Source: Perkinsus olseni (lineage: Eukaryota; Perkinsozoa; Perkinsida; Perkinsidae). From it: a stretch of 19,898 bases of DNA. A program made the position numbers and the translations under genes. Positions 10,446 to 18,532 of this stretch are shown one piece after another (position 1 is the first letter of the stretch; the number at the start of each line of letters is the position of its first letter). The notes beneath the pieces are model-generated. The model worked only from the letters and a program-made list of their open reading frames with translations. It was not told the DNA's origin and ran no database searches. The stretch covers positions 1-19,898 of the forward strand of contig JABANP010000740.1 of NCBI GenBank assembly GCA_013115135.1, given 5' to 3'.

Positions 10446-10470
10446 GTGATGATGACACTAGAAAGGAGAA
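10446..10470 (-). promoter_or_regulatory. Candidate trans-splice acceptor in a 12-bp intergenic gap
   Basis: On the minus strand the tract TTCTCCTTTC is followed by TAG at 10460-10458, which is the stop codon of the upstream gene, and then 12 bases before the GH18 ATG. A pyrimidine tract plus AG this close to an ATG is what a spliced-leader acceptor looks like. Perkinsids and dinoflagellates are known to use spliced-leader trans-splicing. The assignment here is an inference. Confidence 0.4.
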
Positions 10471-11992
10471 CTAGCCGGAGCCGAGTCCAGCAGAACGACT
10501 TCACCCAGATCATACACAAAATTGTTCGCAAGATGGCGGCGGCTATTCAGCTCTTCGTGCGACTGTCTCTCACTCTCTGAGACTCTCAGACTGAAAGTGA
10601 CCCAGCTTATGACGATATCACCGACTTCTCTAGACTGCTGTAGTAATTACCGCCATGGGAACAAATGAAAGCTGAACAGGCATGGGGTGCTTGTATCGGC
10701 CCAACGCAATCCACCCTCTAAAGAAACGCCTCACTTACTCCAAGATTGGTCGAGCGCCGTCAAGGTCCGTTCTTTTCAGTTCCCTAAGAAGAGGCGTTGT
10801 AGATTGTACAGCTCTCCAAATAACTTTGGAATATCCTGTTTTTCTCGGCGCTAGCTCCAACTGAGACGAGTTACGAAACGAAATTTACAGGGATAGCTTG
10901 TAGTACCCTACTGAATAGAACCCCAAAGTTCGATAGCTATTGGAAAGATGCCCCCGTGTCGCACGGGTCTCGACATCCTGCCAAAGGACAGTTTGCCCCG
11001 CAAATTTTGAGAGCGGAGAACTGCGCGTTTCCCCTCCCAACCTGAGAGTCGGAGAATACTGATCGTTTCTCACCGTCCATTCGAGCGACTCCGCATTGTT
11101 CTCAGATTTGGCCGGGTCCCCAGGATTCTCCGAATCAACTGCGTCACGTGGCTCATCCCCCAGTACCGTGATGGCTTCACTCTTGAGCGTGATCGCCCAT
11201 GTGCTTGGAGAAGGCCTGACAAATGAAACAAAACCGGGAAAGGTGCTGAAGAGCTTTCGGTGAGTACTACATACAGAAAATCTGCGAATGAAGGCCCATG
11301 CCCACAGCAACCTTCATATGGTTGCTGGGGAGCTTCCCGTTCATATGCTACATAGCGCTAGAGTACTAGGAGTCGCATTTTACAGTAAAATTTTGGAGTA
11401 AAATTTTTACTTACCATTCCGCATGAGACACGGAAATCCGAGATGAATTGCAAGAACCACATGTAGTTTCTGTGAAAGAATGATTCTTGTCAGAGCTAAC
11501 TCGGATGCTGGCGAAGTCGGATTTCTTTCTGTCCCGTGCTTATCTGGTCCCTGCGATTTTCAGTTGCATCTCCACTGTATTTCACGAGAAAACCACGAAA
11601 TCACTTCCAAGCAGCCGTACTACTCCTAGCACTCGGATAGCATCATACTTTGAGGACGCTTTAGTATGAAAACTGCGAAGCATCTGAGCTGCTGCAGCTA
11701 ACGAGCGTTGATCCAATAAACTCGATTGGCGGAAATAGGGCGGCGGTATAACTTCACTTACTGAGTGCTCTTGTCCACGGAGCTTCCAGCAGCCTCTCCA
11801 TTACGCCTGCGAACGAAGAAACGCGAAATAAACCTCAAGGTGAGGCGGTTGAACGACTTTACGTCACCTCTCCTTCAGAGTCCATTCCGTAATAGATGCG
11901 ACGACAATTTGACGAGGACTAAGACTGGCAAAGTCGGAAGAGAAATCTGACGAGTTTTGGAGGTGCTCGCGGAACTTTCCGTCGTTGGACAT
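10458..11992 (-). CDS. Orphan protein, 7 exons, ~322 aa
   Basis: Not recognised. The proposed exons are 11992-11868, 11806-11762, 11672-11586, 11528-11415, 11215-10912, 10860-10739 and 10629-10458, ending in TAG. Introns begin GTGACG, GTAAGT, GTGAAA, GTAAGT, GTAGGG and GTAAGT and end in CAG or TAG. Four are 51-109 bp. Intron 4 is 199 bp, or 169 bp if the acceptor at 11246 is used; both keep frame. The total is 969 bp with no internal stop. The product begins MSNDGKFREHLQNSSDF and has no signal peptide. A Cys pair occurs in TTCGSCNSS, the middle is acidic (GDEPRDAVDSENPGDP), and the C-terminal part (EVGDIVISWVTFSLRVSESE) is well ordered in appearance. A short pyrimidine stretch ending CTCTAG lies about 19 bp before the ATG. 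The gene ends 12 bp before the GH18 gene on the same strand. Internal boundaries, especially around exon 5, are the least certain. Confidence 0.55.
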
Positions 11993-12201
11993 TGTCAGAT
12001 GGAAAAAACTAGAGCGAATAAAGCCTCAGAAAAAAATAAGGCCCCGGATAAGTGGATTTCCCCAAAACTGGAGTCAAGACTTGCTTGAGAGGAAACTATC
12101 AACTTGATAGTATCAAGTCACAAAGCCTCACTCTGCGGCATTTTTGGATGACGCCTGTCCAGCTGAAGGGTCTGACAAGCGAACTGATACCTAACTATCG
12201 C

Positions 12202-12907
12202 TCAAGCAAGTAACTGGTTAAACATCAGTCTGCAAACTGCTTGTCCGTCAGATATCTCAAAGCCGACTCCTGCACTATTAGCTCACACTGTACGACACAC
12301 AGATGTGGTGAAGTTCGAGTGGTACCACTTGTTCGAGTACAAGGTTGTTCGTACCGCGCTACCGGTTGTTCGAGTGGTACACGCAACGAGTTCATGGACT
12401 TACTTGTTGCAAGCGGTTCGATACACTCCTCTCGCAAGAACTCTTCGATGCAGTCGGACGTTTCTCTCTCGCGGAGTTGAAGCTCACGTCCTTTAAATGG
12501 TATCACATGTGATTTGATCATGACGCACGCCGATACCATCTGTACTGAACGATGGGGCGGGCACCAGTAATCCATCATTATTGAGACCGATCCACCAGCT
12601 GACAAAGCTTCTGCTTCGAGATTAGTGAGCATTTTATCGCTGGCTTCCTCGAATATTTCATCCTTGATCGAATTGATTGCGTGTCTCTTCAGGTCACGCG
12701 TCCCGCCGGGTCTGCCATAGTCGGGGACCAGCCCGCGAAGACACCAAGCCAAAGGTTGGCTTGAAATAGAACGGGCCGACCAGCCCAGAACGCAGATGTG
12801 CGCACCAATCTTTTGTGGAAGTCCAGCCTGTCGGATGCACTGGATATCGAAGCAGATAGCCTTCTCTTCTTAACTTTTGTCGCAGCGGTCGGAATAGCCG
12901 AGCTCAT
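12202..12907 (-). pseudogene. hAT-like transposase fragment
   Basis: The minus-strand protein segments resemble the middle of hAT-superfamily transposases. In order they are: a basic N terminus (KVKKRRLSAS), a segment AFWAGRPVLFQANLWLG, then GLVPDYGRPGG (family pattern L.P.Y..Ps), a helical part, and SVSIMMDYWCPPHRSVQM (family pattern sl..D.Wts......). The first part is in another frame than the rest, with a one-base shift near 12738. An alternative open reading of the same stretch in the second frame also exists. A phase-1 intron from 12403 (GTAAGT) to 12270 (GTGCAG) would join ...EECIEPLAT to RVGFEISDGQAVCRLMFNQL, after which a TGA ends the frame at 12202. The usual C-terminal dimerisation region is absent, so this is a truncated relic. 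No terminal inverted repeats were found. A cellular gene derived from hAT is the alternative. Confidence 0.4.
12321..12380. repeat. Local GTTCGAGTGGTAC repeats and palindrome
   Basis: GTTCGAGTGGTAC occurs at about 12313 and 12368, and related GTTCGAGTAC and GTTCGTACC copies lie between them. AGTGGTACCACT is a perfect 12-bp palindrome. The cluster falls within the proposed 134-bp intron of the hAT-like fragment. Confidence 0.6.
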
Positions 12908-12937
12908 TACCTGGAATGTTATTCTCTAAGACAAGTG

Positions 12938-13261
12938 ATGATTGAGATGGTCCACGCTAACAGCGTGTCTATCTGTGTCTCCGTGTGTTCGCTCCGTGAG
13001 GAAGCGTACGAAGTGATCATCTTGGAATCGGTGGGCGGTAGTAGACTAGAACTAGTAATAGTAGTGCAGGCTCTCTTCATCGTAGCTCCGCCTCACCTTT
13101 CAACGACTCGACATTGTCGAAAGGTGAGAATAGGAATATAACAGAAGAACTGGAGCACTACAACGGGCCTAAAATCCATCGCCGTCTCGAGTCAGGCCGA
13201 CAATGCAATCAAAGGAATGAATGTGGCGAACGTTACTCATCTGGAAATACTAGAGACTTAA
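12938..13261 (+). CDS. Possible 2-exon small protein
   Basis: The ATG at 12938 (MIEMVHANSVSICV...) stays open to a GTGAGA donor at 13124. A 72-bp intron to GAGTCAG at 13195 would join it in phase 0 to ADNAIKGMNVANVTH, ending in TAA at 13261. The product would be about 83 aa with a hydrophobic stretch LELVIVVQALFIV. It runs opposite to its neighbours and has no recognisable domain. The donor lies inside a 10-bp inverted repeat. Support is only frame continuity and splice motifs. Confidence 0.25.
13092..13128. repeat. Inverted repeat CTCACCTTTC / GAAAGGTGAG
   Basis: Perfect 10-bp arms lie at 13092-13101 and 13119-13128. An extra GAC/GTC pairing inside the loop follows a 3-nt bulge. The right arm contains the putative donor AAG|GTGAG of the small plus-strand model. 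Confidence 0.8.
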
Positions 13262-13304
13262 CGCGTTGAGTACTGTTGATACTAGATGGCTCCTTGTAGA
13301 ACTG

Positions 13305-13403
13305 ATGAAGTTCAACTACGAGCTACTGCTCGCTGCAGCCGCTTGCTGCCAGCAAGCTGCTGGTAATGGTACCACGAACGGCGACGGAAAGCGCCGCTCT
13401 TAA
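13305..13403 (+). CDS. Short signal-peptide-like ORF, 32 aa
   Basis: ATG at 13305 reads MKFNYELLLAAAACCQQAAG and then a short polar tail to TAA. The N terminus looks like a eukaryotic signal peptide. If GTAATG near 13360 is a donor and the AAAG near 13401 an acceptor, the frame continues to a TAG near 13507 (VRISKDDRHDMSLSTRFHIA). Either reading gives a small secreted candidate; neither can be proven from sequence. Confidence 0.25.
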   Translation: MKFNYELLLAAAACCQQAAGNGTTNGDGKRRS

Positions 13404-13689
13404 AGCGGTGAGGATCTCTAAAGACGATCGCCATGACATGTCTCTATCAACGCGCTTCCATATAGCGGCGTGGTGGTGCTTAGAATGTTTGATCGCCAGT
13501 GGCGACTAGCCAGGGGTTACTAGTCGTAGTTCATGCCGCAGTTTTGTCACTAGGGAGTCAGTGGTTGTGGCGGTGCTGGTTATTGTTGGTATGTCGGTTG
13601 GCCAGGCCAACTTGGCCTACTCGATGGAACATCGAAATGCCATTGCCCACTACTAGAGGCTCCGATGGCGATGAAGATTTTTCTCTACA

Positions 13690-14165
13690 CTATTTCAATT
13701 GACTTAGCACGACATCAAAGACTTGTATCATCACGAAGTAGTAATTGACTAGTCGCAAGGCATGGTCACTCATTGTGGTTGTCAAACACTATTGTGCTCG
13801 TTCGCTTTCCTGGAGCTGCAGCCCGCAAAATAATCTCACGCGTGTGCCAGATACTGCATCGAAGATCTCCCCCACCTCCAGACGCTCCGCATCTTTCGAA
13901 GGCATTGGTAGGCCGACAGGATTCCCCTTCAATTCCTATAAGAGGCTAATGCTAGAGCGAGAACTCCGCAAGTCAATTATCAGGGTACGCGCTGTGCTCT
14001 CACTGTCTCATGTATCCTGCCAATACGGATGACCTGCTGGATCATGATGATCCAGCCTGGATGACATCCAGTGGATGTAGTGGCGACACTCCGGGCAATG
14101 ACGGCCACCGGCAGCGAGATCGCCAGCAATATGAATACTGCAAGCCTGAGTAGATAATCGATCAT
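13690..14165 (-). CDS. Small secreted protein, 2-3 exons
   Basis: Not recognised. The ATG at 14165 opens a clear signal peptide (LLRLAVFILLAISLPVAVIA) with cleavage expected near residue 24. Exon 1 is 14165-14004. A 68-bp intron (GTGAGA...TATAG, 14003-13936) joins in phase 0 to exon 2 at 13935 (ELKGNPVGLPMPSKDAERLE). Exon 2 can read straight to TAG at 13789, giving 102 aa. Alternatively it can splice at GTGAGA (13839) over 51 bp to a third exon (13788-13690, CLTTTMSDHALRLVNYYF), giving 118 aa. Both keep frame. The mature part has a single Cys early on (TGCHPG) and, in the second model, one more. The segment coding for HPGWIIMIQQ contains a perfect 10+1+10 palindrome. The gene is the first of the minus-strand series in this window. 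Confidence 0.5.
14036..14071. repeat. Two adjacent odd-centred palindromes
   Basis: GCTGGATCAT-G-ATGATCCAGC (14036-14056) has perfect 10-bp arms. It is followed immediately by CTGGATG-A-CATCCAG (14057-14071). Both lie inside the coding exon of the small secreted protein. Confidence 0.9.
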
Positions 14166-14771
14166 GGAATTATCCTTGAATGGCTACACCTCCTACCTGG
14201 CAGAAACCTCCGTGGGTGCACGGGAGCAGCACACAATCTTCTGGAGGTATGGACGGAGTCACATACCGTCGGTGAAGCCGGCCGTGTGGGGACATTCGAC
14301 ACAAAGGTGCAGCATTGGGACACCAGCTGCACAGCTAGCGCTAGTATCAGACTCTGTTTCTGCCTTCGGCTACTTGAGTTGAGTTGACTCATTTATATTC
14401 GGGAGGAAGACGGCTGCGTCCCTGCGGAGACGCGTGGGTCGCGCCGCCAGGCCTCTCTTTCGTTTTAAGCCACCCTCCCTGAACCCTGCAAAACCGAGAG
14501 TGTGGGTGAGCTCGTCACCATCCAACGGATGGGGCGGGCTGGACGTGTCTATCACCGTTACTAGGGCAAGGTGCTTGGTCGAATACTCGGCTTTCATGGG
14601 CCTGCAAGTCCGTGATCGCCGGGGTTTCGGCGGTTCCGAGAGCTCTCTCACGGAACTGCGCTTGCCTCAGGTTCCGGCGCTCGCACGCCCCACTCCCCCT
14701 CCCCACACTCAGAGGTTTCACCCGTCTTGATCAAGACATATGCTACACGGGTCCCGTGTCACGGGAGGAGG
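14166..14771. other. GC-rich interval without a confident gene
   Basis: Several overlapping frames are open on both strands, including an ATG-started 76-codon frame at 14392-14162 on the minus strand and a 72-codon one at 14164-14382 on the plus strand. GC content rises between about 14400 and 14720, which lengthens chance frames. No frame shows a motif or a convincing splice partner. Confidence 0.4.
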
Positions 14772-15227
14772 ATGTCACTGATGAGTGCCAAATTTTACAA
14801 TTCCACAACGCTCCTTACTTGTGTGGGTCTCGTGATAGTTGTAATCCATTGCCTGCTCCTCTTTGACGAAGCACTGTGCATGAGGGGTCTCACACGAGTT
14901 CCACCCCGCGGTCACCGAGCGGATGAACAATAACTCGATTGACTGTCAGTCAATGACTGATCTGAAGATCGACGATTTGCGAAAGGAGTGCTGAAGGCCG
15001 CACGCGAGTGCAACCAATTTCATTCGCTCACATAGTGTGTGACACATACTTGCACGATTCAAATAGAAAATTATTCGCTTCCTCAGGGCACACTGAGCAC
15101 TTCTTGCTCAGGGCCTTGCAAGTGCCGCAACATTGAGACCATCGAAGGCAATGTCGGCGAGCTCTTTCTCACCGCTGGTTATAAACGGTGCATAGCTGGA
15201 CAGGAAGTGACATACTCTCCAGCGTAG
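14772..15227 (+). CDS. Probable small secreted Cys-rich protein, 2 exons
   Basis: Two in-frame ATGs (14772 and 14781) lead into a strong hydrophobic signal (TLLTCVGLVIVVIHCLLL), and the frame stops at 14933 if unspliced. A good acceptor (TTCATTCGCTCACATAG) at 15035 opens exon 2 at 15036, which reads CVTHTCTIQIENY, then TSCSGPCKCRN and KRCIAG, to TAG at 15227. In phase 0 the best donor seen is GTTCCA after ACACGA (about 14899), giving an intron of about 135 bp. That donor is weak. The joined protein would be about 100 aa with six cysteines in exon 2, typical of small disulfide-rich secreted proteins. No family is recognised. The palindrome ATTGACT-GTC-AGTCAAT (14938-14954) lies in the proposed intron. 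Confidence 0.35.
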
Positions 15228-15417
15228 GGAATCGACTAGAGCGCTCCTACGATCGACAGTCCCTTTTTGAAATCCTGCCGCACTTGAAGAAAGGCAGCTT
15301 GCGGAGAAAGGACATTAGGAGAAAGAAGCTTTGACAGAACCCTCGATGAAAGCTCAATGGAGATGCTGAATCGCTTTCTCTCCGCAAGCTTCCAACTGTC
15401 GCATATGCCGCATATGA

Positions 15418-16134
15418 TATGCCGTAATAGGACAAGCTGAAATGCTAGCGATCGAGAGAGCACTCACGCACCTTGCAAGAATGCAAGGAGTCGAGAAGGT
15501 AACGCTCTACTCAGACTCCCTAGTGTGCCTACAGATGCTGCGAGCGGGACGACCCTGGAGCGAGACGCTTGGCCGCGTGAGGACCCTCATATATCAGCTG
15601 GGTGATAGGGTGCGCCTGGCATGGATCCCGAGTCACACGGGGTCAATAGCACCGAGCGATCTTGTGGACAAAAGGGCCAAGGACGCAAGGCACCATGGAG
15701 TCAGCGTGAGCTGTCCGGCTCCAAGGGCCCACACGGCCTCACTACTGAAGAGAGCGTCCGAGAGGGAGTGTGCGGACCGGGAAAGGTAGCTGAATGAAAG
15801 ACTTCGCGCGTTGTTTGGATCCCAGCGCCAGAGAAGAATCGTCCAAGATCACATAGCCGCTGGACCAAAGCTCGCCGGCCTGGTCATCGGGCATGCAAGA
15901 CATTACAGAGGATACATGCACCGCATCGGCAGAGCCTCGGATCCGTACTGTCAGAAGTGCCAGCTGCGAGAGGCCGAAACACCCAGACACAGGGCAATAA
16001 GATGCCCGGGGGTTGCTAGGCCGCAGTGGGTGCATCCCAATGGTACTCTTGGGCAGTTCAGCATCAGCAAGGAGAGGATAAAGGCCCTTGAGCGTTCGCT
16101 TAGCGTGGGAGTGATGGACCCCCAAGTCGCATAA
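15418..16134 (+). pseudogene. Non-LTR retrotransposon 3' fragment: RNase H and Cys/His knuckle
   Basis: One reading frame runs from after TGA (15415) to TAA (16134), broken only by an amber TAG at 15787. The first part is a ribonuclease H domain: QAEMLAIERAL (catalytic Glu), LYSDSLVCLQML (catalytic Asp), and LAWIPSHTGSIAPSDLVDKRAK, matching W.P.H.g....D..Ak with the last catalytic Asp. The first catalytic Asp and the whole reverse transcriptase are missing, so the copy is 5'-truncated near 15418. After the stop comes the C-terminal knuckle YCQKCQLREAETPRHRAIRC (C-x2-C ... H-x4-C), common at the ends of non-LTR ORF2 proteins. The amber codon falls between the domains in DRER-stop-LNERLRALF; a CAG-to-TAG change would explain it. 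It is non-autonomous and old. Confidence 0.8.
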
Positions 16135-16290
16135 TCGTCTGCTGGGCGTCCGTGCTTTGTCTATCGTGTTCTACTTAGGCTAGGTATAAAAAAAGGAAAA
16201 AAAGAGAAAGAAAAAGGAAAAAAGGGGGAAAAGAGAAAAAAAGAAAAACAAAAGAAAAAAAGGAAAGAAAAAAGATAAAGAAGATAGGTA
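16135..16290 (+). mobile_element. 3' UTR and A/G-rich tail of the retrotransposon
   Basis: After the TAA come about 50 bases of 3' UTR and then roughly 100 bases made almost only of A and G, with long A runs (16188-16287). This fits a degenerate poly(A)-like tail of a target-primed insertion. I could not identify a target-site duplication with the 5' break near 15418. Confidence 0.65.
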
Positions 16291-16656
16291 TATTTCCTTA
16301 TCATTATACTTCCGTTAACCTGTACCTGAACTATTACTTGAACTATTACTTGAATTATTACTCGTGCATACCACTCTTATTATTCGTCATATACTTCGCA
16401 CTTCTCCCTTTTATAGTGTCGCTAGTGAATTGTCACTCGGTGTGAGGAGAGAGAGCTAAATATACCATCATATTCAGCGAACGACTATTTGCACGCTTTG
16501 ATTTCCGAGTTCTACTCGAACTTCGAGTCTCGAAGGTCATGTACTACGTCGAGAGAATCTGCAGCTGTAACAACAACAAACATGAATGTTTCTGATACCA
16601 CTGTATGTTTTGATCATCCTGCAGCTTTATCCGGGTCCTGGTTCAGGACTCCTTTA
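16291..16656. other. Intergenic with a 13-bp short repeat
   Basis: Three imperfect copies of TGAACTATTACT lie in tandem at about 16327-16363. The plus-strand frame beginning at 16489 starts with TTG and has no supporting features. Nothing else was seen. Confidence 0.5.
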
Positions 16657-16705
16657 TCGCCAAGTCTCATCTCATCCGGGCCATTGATAAGATCAGACTT
16701 GGCGA
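16657..16705. repeat. 49-nt near-perfect hairpin
   Basis: The left arm TCGCCAAGTCTCATCTCATC pairs with the right arm GATAAGATCAGACTTGGCGA at 18 of 20 positions, with the outer 11 bp perfect. The loop is CGGGCCATT. It lies in a non-coding stretch between the retrotransposon tail and the WD40-like relic. Confidence 0.85.
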
Positions 16706-16909
16706 ATTTATTCATCACGGTTTCAAAATCCCTCTGGGCCAGCATAACTGCCGCACTGGATGAAATAAATGGGCGATCTTATACTGGGCGAATTGAGATG
16801 GACGATTTGCCCCCCATGGGCGAACTGCCCACTAAATGTAATTATACTGGATGAGATACACCCAAGGATAGGTCTCCTCCGAGGGGTGGCATTCGGCATC
16901 GGTTCGATG

Positions 16910-17040
16910 TCATCGAATTTCTACGATACACACGAAGGTGTCATAAGAACGAGTAACTCAATTGTCGAATGTCCGTTGATATCCCACAGACTAACGCAGG
17001 TATCCCCACCAGCGATAGAAATCAGGTTTCCGACGGTCAT
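16910..17040 (-). pseudogene. WD40-like gene relic
   Basis: On the minus strand, ATG at 17040 reads MTVGNLISIAGGDTCVSLWD, then INGHSTIELLV. This fits the end of a WD40 blade (..l.s.g.D..v.lWD). After a frame change near 16950, RSYDTFVCIVEI resembles the D-strand of the next blade. Stops lie on both sides and no start-to-stop gene can be built, so this is treated as a fragment. The WD arrangement recalls THO-complex TEX1-type proteins, but that is only a guess. A copy of part of it lies at 19825-19897. The plus-strand reading of the same bases is also open. Confidence 0.4.
16941..17012. repeat. Dispersed direct repeat, copy 1
   Basis: About 72 bp beginning TCATAAGAACGAGTAACTC match 19825-19897 with roughly ten differences and one 1-bp indel. 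Similarity starts abruptly at TCATAA in both copies. Confidence 0.9.
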
Positions 17041-17410
17041 CGTGGACGCAGACGTTGAGCGTCTGCGCTACTATGGACGAATACGTACGAGGATGCCATA
17101 TCCACGCTTGATTCTACCAGCACGATGCTTACAATGCTGCCAATGATCGGTTTCGAAAGAAGAGATGAAAGGCTTGAAAATCTCGAGTTTACATGCGTCG
17201 ACGACCACAACTGACTGAATCGTGTCTTGAAGCTCTCAAACAGCGGTGAAATGACCTTTGATGTCATCCACTAGAGATGAAGTTACCACCAGTGGGGATT
17301 CTCCCTCTGGTGGCGAAGCGGTACAAAAAACCCTTACACAACGACAGGCTGATAAGACTCTTATTATAAGAGGTCACGTCGCGACGCATGGTCGTCGGCG
17401 AGTGAACACC
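17041..17410. other. Intergenic; inverted repeat at 17047-17067
   Basis: CGCAGACG-TTGAG-CGTCTGCG is a perfect 8-bp-arm hairpin. The minus-strand frame at 17267-17037 might be another decayed part of the WD40-like relic, but has no clear motif. Confidence 0.5.
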
Positions 17411-18181
17411 TTACGAAAAACTCATAGGCCGAAGATGTATCCTTACGTCTTCGAGCTGAGTGAAGAGCGTTCGAGAGGTATCGGCGGCGAAGTAGGACAA
17501 GTCGTCAACCTGGAGGGGTATCGAGCACTCTTTAGTGATCCTATCTTTGAATATCTGCAAATTGTCGGAACTACTCGAACGGACGCTATATACCAGATAC
17601 GGCTTGGAGGTCCTGTCTTCAGAGACTTGCAACTGCGTCGATATCTGCTGGTCGGAAGCCTTGCATCTTGCTACCGGGTATACCGAGTGCGAAGCCGTAA
17701 AGTAAGAAAGTTCGAAGTCTTGGTCAGTGTACTGGTAGTGCTGCAGTTGAGGGCTCAGGGTGAAAGTAGATCTCGTGAAAACATGCGTCTGTCCTTCCAG
17801 ACTAGTGGAAAGGTGATCATCGTCGACGAAGGAGATGGTGCCTAGATCACCATCGATGGGACCAACATCAGGGCAACCCGTCTCAATCTGGGTATACCAG
17901 GAATCGACACTCGAGAGAGACTGGGAGAAGTCGATGGTGTAGTTGTTATCACCAATGGGAAGAAGCTTCAAACCATCAGATGGGTATCCGGTGTCACTGA
18001 TGACAAGTTGATCATCACAAAAGAACAGTAGAGTCACCGCTCCGTCATCTTTCACATCAAAAATCACGTTGTTCTTCGTAGACTTGAGCTCGAATCTCCC
18101 AACTGCTCGAGCCCCCACCAAACCGAAAAGTAGGGCCGAAGTAAGCGATGATGATAGGATGATGATACTCATGTTAGACAT
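17411..18181 (-). CDS. Secreted orphan protein, single exon, 256 aa
   Basis: The frame is uninterrupted from ATG (18181) to TAA (17411), the longest non-repeat frame in the window. The N terminus MSNMSIIILSSSLTSALLFG continues LVGARA and is a typical signal peptide with cleavage near residue 26. The rest has alternating hydrophobic and polar residues suggesting beta structure (FELKSTKNNVIFDVKDDG, GDLGTISFVDDDHLS, FELSYFTASHSVYPVARC). Four widely spaced Cys (in FFCDD, ETGCPD, ARCKA and KECSI) could form two disulfides. No transmembrane segment follows the signal. No known domain was recognised; single-exon secreted orphans with this look are frequent in perkinsids (general knowledge, not checked). 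The large open frame on the opposite strand (17258-17845) is a shadow. A second ATG three codons in is an alternative start. Confidence 0.7.
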   Translation of the reverse strand: MSNMSIIILSSSLTSALLFGLVGARAVGRFELKSTKNNVIFDVKDDGAVTLLFFCDDQLVISDTGYPSDGLKLLPIGDNNYTIDFSQSLSSVDSWYTQIETGCPDVGPIDGDLGTISFVDDDHLSTSLEGQTHVFTRSTFTLSPQLQHYQYTDQDFELSYFTASHSVYPVARCKASDQQISTQLQVSEDRTSKPYLVYSVRSSSSDNLQIFKDRITKECSIPLQVDDLSYFAADTSRTLFTQLEDVRIHLRPMSFS

Positions 18182-18292
18182 GCCGTGGCTATGATTGATG
18201 AGGGATGAGATTACCCTGATAGGGGTCGAGGGTCGTTAAACACAACTGATGAGGGAAAATACGAATCGGCGAATAACGGCAGATAGAAACCA

Positions 18293-18532
18293 ATGCGGCG
18301 ATGTGCCTCGATAGCTGGGGAAGGATTATCGATCGAAGGCCCGCCGCGTGCCGCACGTGCGTTGTCTCCTGTGCGCACGGTGGCCTACCGCACTACCACT
18401 CGGTACAGCGTAGATAGATGGGACGAGGGTCAAAGAAAGATCGATAATGTGATGGAAGCGTCAGTCACACTGTGGGAAGCGCTAGTGTTTCGTGATCGTG
18501 CACAGCCCGCGCAGCTGTGGAAGCGGAATTAG
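18293..18532 (+). CDS. Doubtful ORF, 79 aa
   Basis: An ATG-started frame (MRRCASIAGEGLSIEG...) runs to TAG at 18532, diverging from the secreted-protein gene by about 110 bp. It is Arg-rich with no signal peptide and no motif. GC-rich composition at 18330-18380 favours chance openness. Confidence 0.2.
   Translation: MRRCASIAGEGLSIEGPPRAARALSPVRTVAYRTTTRYSVDRWDEGQRKIDNVMEASVTLWEALVFRDRAQPAQLWKRN

Noticed and set aside
13499..13702. Plus-strand 67-codon hydrophobic frame
   Set aside because: It starts with GTG, not ATG, and overlaps the possible third exon of the minus-strand secreted protein.
15236..15463. Minus-strand 75-codon frame
   Set aside because: It overlaps the start of the retrotransposon frame and shows no motif; its hydrophobic start is probably chance.
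17258..17845. Plus-strand 195-codon frame
   Set aside because: It is antisense to the signal-peptide protein at 18181-17411, which has the better start and composition.
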